Made by a program: the position numbers and the translations under genes
Notes under the pieces: generated by a model
Database searches by the model: none
What the model saw: the letters and a program-made list of their open reading frames with translations, nothing else
What the model was told of the DNA's origin: nothing
Shown: piece after piece, positions 56,886-64,000 of the stretch
How the letters are laid out: each line of letters begins with the position of its first letter
Position numbering within the stretch: position 1 is the first letter of the stretch
Assembly (NCBI GenBank): GCA_949152475.1
Contig: OX424559.1
Coordinates: 37,617,119 to 37,681,118, forward strand
Source of the DNA: Terebella lapidaria
Taxonomy: Eukaryota > Annelida > Polychaeta > Terebellida > Terebellidae
Length of the DNA stretch: 64,000 bases
Direction of reading: 5' to 3'

Positions 56886-58295
56886 TGTGAAGATTTAGTG
56901 TTTTATGTTGAGCCACGACCCTTTGCAAGATATTTTTCTTGTTTGGTCACGTGATGTATTTTGTTGTGTTTACTGTGCTGACAGATTTTGTCACTCAGGT
57001 AGCGGCGATTATCGTCGAATACTTTTTATTGCGGGAAGAGAAGTACATCATATTTGGGGAATGTGTTTAATATTGCCCTTTTTGTTATTTTATTGTCCTG
57101 ATTTCATGTTTCATGTCATTTCTTTTTACTTAGAGGCGATTTTGTCGTACTATTTTCGTACGGCTGCCATCTTTGTTTACATTTGGCGGCGATTGTGCTA
57201 GGGGGCGATGCAGTCACGCTAATGGGGTTTTTACGACCTTTATTTACATTTTTGGCCGATCTTTGTGGGCTATTTACGCAACAAGTAGGAGTTGATCTGC
57301 TCTATTCTTGCTGTCTATTGACTCCATGGGATCTTATTTACAGGCCTATATTATATTTTAGTGGCGATGCTTGCTATTTCTTGCATAATTTGCCATATTC
57401 TGCCCAGGTGCTAAAACGTGTTTTCGCATTGCATTCTGGGTAATATTTTTTTATCGACCACCATTTTCTGTGCCAGCTTGACCTGATTTTGGCCAATCGG
57501 TGTGTCTCTGTTGCAATTGACCTTTTTCTGAGGACAAGTTTCGCCAGATCCCATAAATACAGGTGCCTTACTGGCATCGCTCTCTCACTTCCATCTGGGC
57601 TTCAACACATGAAGGAAGAAACGTGACGCTGTGAAGTCGAGGCACCAAGACCACGTGGAGTTTGGCAGAAGTTGAGCGATCTGTATGTTAATCTCAGGAG
57701 TTATAGCCAGTTGTTTTCTTTTAGTGGTGTCTACATTGTATTATATTTCGGAGGTCCAGGTGGAGGTGAGCAGCATTGTGTATTCCAGTTTGAGATAGTG
57801 ATTGGATATTCTATATTCGAAAGTATTATTTTGAGTCTTTATATTTGGCAGAGTTCAGTGTTTGCGTAACTTAGAGATCTGTTAATTGTGTGTAAAACTT
57901 GGGCAGGAGTTTTAGTATCCATTGAGTATTTTATACCAGTATATTGAAGTGAGTTTTTATTGAGTGTATTTGTGATCGCAATACTTGGCGGTTTATCATA
58001 TTTGAGAGACATAGGTGTATTTTTACAGTCTTGTTGATTTACCAGAATTTGCACGGTTATATATTCTATCGAAGATAAGATAGGTCTCGCTTGGGTTTGT
58101 ATTACTTGGAGAAATCTGTGTTTAGCCTCCTGACAACTTTTGATTAGTTGCACAGATGTTGAGTTATTCATAGTATTGATTTATTTGGTATATATCGATT
58201 TATCGGTGATATTGTTCATATTCAGCTATCGAGACAGCCATCTGACACTTGCACACACACCAGGAAATTCGCTAACCAACCGCTTGACCGTCACA
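56886..58295 (+). mobile_element. Candidate solo LTR, 1410 bp
   Basis: Starts TGTGA and ends TCACA, a 5-base inverted terminus of the TG...CA type, and is flanked by ATTT on both sides (56882-56885 and 58296-58299). Joining the outside ends restores a normal 134-bp monomer, so the boundaries are precise. Inside, CCATAAATACAGG near 57551 is TATA-like and GGAG|GTGAGC near 57768 is donor-like, as expected for a promoter-bearing LTR. No retroelement protein is present. The four-base duplication fits gypsy or Bel/Pao integration. The strand is assumed from the promoter-like signals. The family is unknown and no second copy exists in the window. Confidence 0.65.
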
Positions 58296-58760
58296 ATTTC
58301 CTATATGTTCATAACTGATTCCTAAGCTGTAAAGTGGATAACAAGCGAGATATTGGCCATTTTGTCCTATGACCTTGAAAATGGGGTCGAAGGTCAAATT
58401 CAAGGTCATCAGAATATTCAGCATATATCATTTCCTATATGTCCACAATTGATTCCTAAGCTGTAGAGTCGATAATAAGCGAGATATAAGCCATTTTGTC
58501 CTATGACCTTGAAAATGGGGTCAAAGGTCAAATGCAAGGTCATCAGGATATTCAGCATATATCATTTCCTATATGTCCACAATTGACTCCTAAGCTGTAA
58601 AGTGGATAATAAGGGAGATATAAGCCATTTTGTGCTCTGACCTTGAAACTGAGGTCAGAGGTCAAATTCAAGGTCACGAGAATATTCAGCATATATCATT
58701 TCCTATATGTCCACAATTGATTCCTAGTCTCTAATCTCAATATTAAGTGAGATATTAGGC
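58296..58760 (-). repeat. 134-bp array, segment right of the solo LTR
   Basis: CCTAAGCTGT-type words at 58321, 58455 and 58589 and CCTAGTCTCT at 58723 give an exact 134-bp period. AGGTCAGAGGTCA at 58652-58664 is a perfect one-base-spaced direct repeat, followed by TTCAAGGTCA. The segment left of the LTR is 56430-56885, with AGGTCAGAGGTCA at 56706-56718. Confidence 0.85.
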
Positions 58761-58995
58761 ATAATGTGTCCCATTATAAAGCATAGGAGAATTTAACATG
58801 GGAAAGTCCCATTTGGGCCGACTTTATGCCAAAATGGCCCACTTCGAGCGATTCAAGCGCAATGAAATTTATAGACATCATAGGATTACATATGAGGAGT
58901 GTTATGTATCAAAAAAAAAAAAAGTTACTGAACAGATTTTGAGAAAATGGCCGCCAAAATCCAAAATCAGGCATTTTTCGTTGAAAACGGCCGCC

Positions 58996-60585
58996 ATTTT
59001 GAAAAAAATGCAAAAATCAAAAAACTAAAAAATACCTCCTTCTTGAATTATTTTCTTAAAAATATTCCCGGGAAAGTTTTTTTCGTTTTTTGATTTTCGG
59101 ATTTTCCTCAAAATGGTGGCCATTTTCGTTGAAAAATGCCCAATTTTGGACTTTGACGACCATTTTCTCAAAAACTGTTAAGACAGTGTTGAGATTTTTA
59201 TTTCAAAAGATTCCCCTTATGGGACCTCTGTGAAGTGTATAAGTTTGTTTGCCCTTGAATCGCTGGTCTGTGTGTGGCGGCCATTTTGAATTTTTGACGA
59301 GTCGGCGGAAAAGAAATTTTTCACCCCAAATCGCATTACTATCCATTTTGGGCCATTTCCAGGGGGAAAAAAATTTCACCCTTTGAAAAAATTTTTGGAC
59401 TTCATAATGAGAGCTGGCAGAACTGTACTCACAGAACGCCTGAAGATAGAGCTTAGAAATTGGCACTTTCAAATGGGAAGTCATATATGGCGACTTGTGT
59501 GGTGACCTTGAATTTGACCTTGGATGACCTTAAAAGATCGAAACAGCCATTTCTGGGTCAAAAAATGCCCATATTTGCCTCTATAGATGAAATGCTTGCA
59601 GATAAAGCTTATGTTTGCATTATGAACATATAGGAAGACATATATGGCACAACTAATGATGACCTTGAACTTGACCTTGAGTGCCAAATGTCTGACTCGG
59701 AATTAAGGAATTAAGGCATGCCTTATGGTTTTGTCAGAATTCTTCTTCTTTTTTCTTTTTTTTTTCTTCCGCCGTTTTCGTTTCCGCACGATAACTCGAG
59801 AACGCCTTGACGGATCGACTTGAAATTTTCACCACTGCTCAGACATATTATGTTGATGTGCTGTATAGTTTTTGAGCCGGATCCCAGGTCCGTGAGATCC
59901 TTGAGGATGAAATTGAGGTCCTTTTTGGACTTTTTGGACGTTTCCGCACGATAACTCAAAAACTGTTCAGGCAATGGCTGCAAAACTTTGCATGGAGGTT
60001 CATATATCACCCAGGAACAACCCTATTGATTTTGGGGTCATATGGTCAAACGACCTATGACCTAGAGGTCGAAAGAGTTTTCGCCCAGTCATCCTTGAGG
60101 TATCCTGCATATCTCGTAAACAGTGCGTTGTAGAGCGAAACGGACGTTATTTTCGGACTCGTGGCTCTAGGCAAATAAGTCTAAGGGGTATTACAGATGA
60201 ACTTTGAACTTGACCTGAAATTTTTTCGGCTGAGTTGACATTTTCCATTTTCGCCGATATCTAGTATATATTATAAATTAATCATCACACCGAAATGCCT
60301 CCAAGGCATCTTTAGGCCTTGACGTCTAGTGTGTACATGGGCCTGAGCGACCTATACACTTGCACCCAGACGTATCTTTGTATTATGAACATATAGAAAA
60401 TCAAATACTGCACCCGTACATGTAATGGTGACATTGAAGTTCACATGGATGACCTTGATTGGTAAATCTCATGGTCATAATGTTCACACTGATAACCTTG
60501 ATTGATAAATCTCAAGGTCTGTTACATTCCATTATCCAAATCAAATTTGTCCGGTAACCTATCTTAGAGTTTGGGCTAATTTTTT
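58996..60585 (+). repeat. Dispersed element, forward copy lacking the 134-bp array
   Basis: Forward-oriented interior (AAAATGGTGGCCATTTTC near 59112, CTTGAATTTGACC near 59508) ending TTTGTCCGGTAACCTATCTT at 60547 and TTTGGGCTAATTTTT, the family's right end. Between them, CGTTTCCGCACGATAACTC occurs near 59777 and 59939, marking an internal duplication. Together with 56370-58995 it forms a head-to-head pair. Confidence 0.65.
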
Positions 60586-61199
60586 TTAATTAATGTCATT
60601 ATTAACAAATTTTGAAAAGAAATAGTCAGTTTCTGGCTTCAGTGTGAATTCACTTCTCAGAACAAGTGAATGAAGGGATCAAACTTGAACTTTATCTAGG
60701 AAGAAAATAGGGAATTGATTGCTGATATTTTTCAAATGTATGAGTTTATGTGGTATACATGTGCTAAGCTATATCATGGTATAGCTTTTGCCTTATAGCC
60801 TCCATCCAAACCAAGCGAACTCCCTTTATCAAATTTTTAATACAACAGTAACTGGTGAAAATGCACATTCTGAAATTTAAGCAACTGAAACATAACTTTG
60901 GACTAACTCGAGAATGGTTCAAGTATATGCACAAAATTCAAGAAAGAACATCTTTGAACTATTAGGGTCTGGGGCCCCATCCCCACGCCAATATGTGCTG
61001 TCCTCTTCGGGCGCACAGGGCGCGTTATTGGTAGGCCTGTTATTTTAACATTATTCTGCCATCTAAAGTATCACATGTCATGCATCCATGATCCAATACA
61101 GAGCTATGACACTTGAACGTACCTGGAGCAATATACCATAATAGACCTACCCTAAGGTCTGAAATAATTTCAAGGAGGGCCTGTTCATATTCCAATCGA
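60586..61199. other. Intergenic DNA, nothing recognised
   Basis: No domain-like frame or repeat recognised in about 600 bases. Confidence 0.5.
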
Positions 61200-61580
61200 C
61201 TTCAAATTCATGTTATACATAATATTCACCAACCCTCTGTTTTTTCAGTGACACTACATCATTTGTGTAGCGGAATGTCAAATGAAAGTTTCTTGTTTGT
61301 TTCAGATCATTTTGTCTGCAGACTTTGGATGGGGTTTGATTCATATGAGTAACAGAGGATTGCACAATGGTGCACAATTTGTACTCATCGGAATAACAAT
61401 AGTTCATTGAATTTTTTGATCACCAAATTCCACAAAGATATTTTAAATAAGGAAATTAACCACATTCCCAACATACAATTCACTATACTTATATGGAGCA
61501 TCCCGATATTTAATCAAACAAGATGTATTATATTTGACTACAATATACTTATAACCAGTTTGTTTTGCTCGGATAATATA
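61200..61580 (-). mobile_element. Decayed Penelope-like fragment
   Basis: The minus strand shows YIVVKYNTS and RDAPYKYSELYVGNVVNFLI (about 61443-61540), a degraded motif B region (STNCAPL near 61370) and FHLTFRYTNDVVSL (motif C, near 61260), each matching the element at 33250-34960. It is short, with several breaks and no intact frame; likely old. Confidence 0.75.
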
Positions 61581-62255
61581 TAGATTAGCTAAATGAACAG
61601 ATGGCCTGACGCACCATTCCTCACCCGGCTGACCCAGGGACATCCCGATCGTCTCACACGTTATGACAAATATCTCGGGTGGTACACTGATCAGTGTGAT
61701 ACGACATAATACATAGACACAATGCAAGTAGCATGACCATGATTGCTAATCAGAAAAAATATATAAAAAATGACATTGGTTTGCAGTGACTTCCGGAGCT
61801 CGCATGACAATGCATTCTGTTGCTTCTGTCTGCTGTATACGATCGTTTATTGTCATTTGTACGATATTTTATCATCATTGTTAGTAATGGAAATCTCGTG
61901 TGCTCAAGGATAAACGCATCAAGACGGAGGCAGACACATTGTGATAAATGGCGTCCTGGGAAGGGATGCGTGTGTGATTTATGGAAATAAAACACCAAGG
62001 ATTTTCTGCGATATTAGTGCGTCCTTGTACACAGAGAAGTGACGCTCTCCAAATAAATCACATCCGTGAAAATTAATAATAACAATAATAGTATCAATTG
62101 CGATATATCTGACTTTGGTCATACTTATTCAATGGGATAATTGCGATTCTCTTTCTCTTGTTAAACCTTCAGTTCATTAAACAACTAAGTCAGAAAAGAA
62201 TGGTAATCATTGATGTTAAGCTTGACATCATGTCAAAACTGAAACTCAAGCCTTT
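61581..62255. other. Intergenic DNA, nothing recognised
   Basis: No gene or recurrent repeat seen. Confidence 0.5.
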
Positions 62256-62259
62256 TACC

Positions 62260-62545
62260 TTTTGAATAGGTACTTATGTACTTGTCATATATCTATTCTA
62301 TGGGGTTTGTATCGGATTTATAATTTATTTTCATAGGCTGTTGGGCAGTTGTATACCAATTCAATCACAGTAGAAACAATTACATTCAACACACTGTCTG
62401 CCCCTGATGACGTCAGTGTGTCTTTGGATAAACTATTTGGTCGGGGTTAGTATCTATTGCAAAATGTTGTATTTTACTTTTGTTATTAGCATCATCAAAA
62501 TCGGGAAGTATTGATGGTAGTAGATTGATACTTACATTCGAACCA
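62260..62545 (+). repeat. Penelope-associated dispersed module, copy 4
   Basis: GGTACTTATGTACTTGTCAT, TGTTGGGCAGTTGTATACC, ACACTGTCTGCCCCTGATGA, CAGTGTGTCTTTGGATAAA and TAGATTGATACTTACATTCG in the usual order. Confidence 0.7.
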
Positions 62546-62671
62546 CAAGCAAACCCTGAAAACCAACCCTACAAAGACATCCATGCCCATAGAAAACGAA
62601 TCAAGACAGTTTTGTGGTGTCAGAAAGTGTACATAACATGCTCCATGAATAGGGTGAGTCTCTATATCGAT

Positions 62672-62710
62672 ATTACAACAACAACAACAACAACTAATAA
62701 TAATAATATC
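62672..62710. repeat. AAC/AAT microsatellite
   Basis: About seven ACA units followed by about five TAA units. Confidence 0.85.
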
Positions 62711-63000
62711 ATCGATGCAGTATGTCAGACTTTGAGGTTAGTATGATTAGCTTTTTCCGTATTTTCATCTGAGCTTCCAAACTCCTACCGCTACACCAAA
62801 AATTGACAACCAGACTAACAGAAATGGAGAACAATACCTTTGTTTTGTTAGCATTTGTGCTCTATCGCGTGAAAGTAAAAATTCCGGACATGACCCATCT
62901 TCACGTCTACTTGTTTTCACACAGGTCAATTAATGACCCATATACATAAGGCAATTAGCATCATACAGACTGCAGGGTTCGGCGATAATATTCCCGTTTA

Positions 63001-63820
63001 AGGCCTAAAAAAATTAATAATCTGTTTCTCGTCCTCCTATTTTTCAAAACTGGGAAGGGAGGGACTTTTTATTTTTTTATTTTGCAAAAAATACCGTCCT
63101 CAGCTCAAGAGAAAACTGGGTAGGGAGGCACTTTTTATTTTTTATTTTTGGTGGGACGACATTTCATACGTATGAATTGAAAATAAATTTGATTTATTGA
63201 TTGATTGAAAAACCGGACGCATTCAAGCCCAAATAAATCAATCCTTTAGAATTGTAATCATGTGTAACACATGAATTTAATGATTTCATTTCTAGAGGCT
63301 TGATTCATTTGGGCTCGAAACCTCTTGGGCGGGCACCTTGGCACTACTGCCTGGTGTGCCATCTTCCTAGCAGTCAGCACAGACAGGATGATCTTGTGTA
63401 CTAGTAGTAGTATTATCATAAACCGTTAGCTGATAATATATTTCCATGATGAGTAATTGTGGAGAACCGTTCTAGTAGTTAATATGTCCATTGAAGTATA
63501 CATAAGGAAAATAGTAAATCAATTAATGATCACAATTTTATATGTATTATTACATACACGTAACCACATAGAATAACTGTTTTTGAAAACTGGTAGCGTC
63601 TTTCTCTCATTTGGAGGAGAGTGAAAACAAGCAGGTAAGTTAAATATATGCCTGAGTTGCAAGCAGTGATTCGGTGTCTTGATCATTAACTATCTTCAAA
63701 ATAGGGGCGGGGACACTTTTTATTTTTTATTTGAGAATCGCAAATAAAAAAATTCCGGGAGGCTGCTTTTGAATACAGGCGGGCGGGGACGAGAAACAGA
63801 AAATTAATATTTTTAGGCCT
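63001..63820 (-). mobile_element. TIR element, copy 2
   Basis: The ends AGGCCTAAAAAAATTAAT and its reverse complement at 63795-63820 match the element at 21925-22681. The interior aligns to copy 1 in opposite orientation with moderate divergence, including TCTCGTCC, CACAATTACTCATCAT-type and GGTAGCGTCTT blocks. No transposase. The copy is slightly longer through an internal partial repeat of the GGGAGGCACTTTTTATTTTT segment near 63055-63150. Confidence 0.75.
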
Positions 63821-64000
63821 AATGTCCAGTCAATTCGTCAATCTTTCATGACGTATGGTCGACAATTAGACAATGCAGATCACGTAGTGTTCTGAGAGAC
63901 CAGAACATCTTTGAGTTATGTAACCTGCAATATTTTAAACATGTAAAGCCACGCCGGCTATATTAAAAAAATGTAATTATGGTATCATCTGAATATAGCT

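Larger units (their letters stand above)
56370..58995 (-). repeat. Dispersed 134-bp-array element, reverse copy
   Basis: Begins at GGCCAAAGATAGGTTACCGG (56390; the right end of the family in reverse) and runs through 134-bp monomers to TTAACATGGGAAAGTCCC (58794) and CAAAATGGCCCACTTCGAGC, matching 11570-12880 in reverse orientation. It is split by a 1.41-kb insertion (56886-58295). It meets a second, oppositely oriented copy near 59000. Confidence 0.75.

Overview
The window is eukaryotic and reads like intergenic DNA of a marine invertebrate. It is AT-rich, has one convincing host gene with a spliced 5' UTR, and otherwise consists of layered transposable elements: Penelope-like, Rex1-like and other LINE, Mag-lineage Ty3/gypsy, Merlin DNA transposon, tRNA-derived SINE and TIR/foldback elements. 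That mix suits an echinoderm, hemichordate, lancelet or lophotrochozoan; the sequence alone does not decide which.

The host gene (about 4150-6920, + strand) encodes a class A (rhodopsin-like) GPCR related to FMRFamide-type peptide receptors. It has a TATA box at 4150, an initiator at 4182, a non-coding first exon (4182-4277), a GT-AG intron (4278-5475), the entire 458-codon reading frame in exon 2 (5495-6871) and a polyadenylation signal at 6903. The inferred mRNA carries a 28-codon upstream ORF that crosses the splice junction and stops 7 bases before the receptor start. A second, weaker host candidate is a cysteine-bearing terminal exon at 36957-37094.

Layout: 1-1250 TIR element and tRNA-type SINE; 4150-6920 GPCR gene; 8665-12880 dispersed repeats, Penelope-like remnant, 20-bp minisatellite, and an element carrying a 134-bp tandem array rich in nuclear-receptor half sites; 13988-15527 decayed Merlin transposase; 15729-21125 a Rex1-like LINE split by a young Ty3/gypsy element (16437-20824) with identical 91-bp LTRs and an ACCAT target duplication; 21925-23735 TIR element and a second LINE; 26350-31580 a 2.6-kb tandem duplication; 32050-34960 a hairpin and a Penelope-like element; 38694-51534 a 6.4-kb tandem duplication whose units each contain two copies of a GC-rich 437-bp sequence, a TIR element with perfect 34-bp ends and a foldback; 52480-55900 Penelope 3' fragment, satellite modules and foldbacks; 56370-60585 two head-to-head copies of the 134-bp-array element, one holding a candidate 1.41-kb solo LTR; 61200-63820 Penelope fragment and a second copy of the 21.9-kb TIR element.

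Apart from the GPCR, the coding sequences belong to mobile elements and do not form a pathway. The most noteworthy signals are the fully readable GPCR promoter/uORF arrangement, the dispersed nuclear-receptor-motif arrays, the GC-rich structured repeat, the two large tandem duplications, and the nested young insertions.
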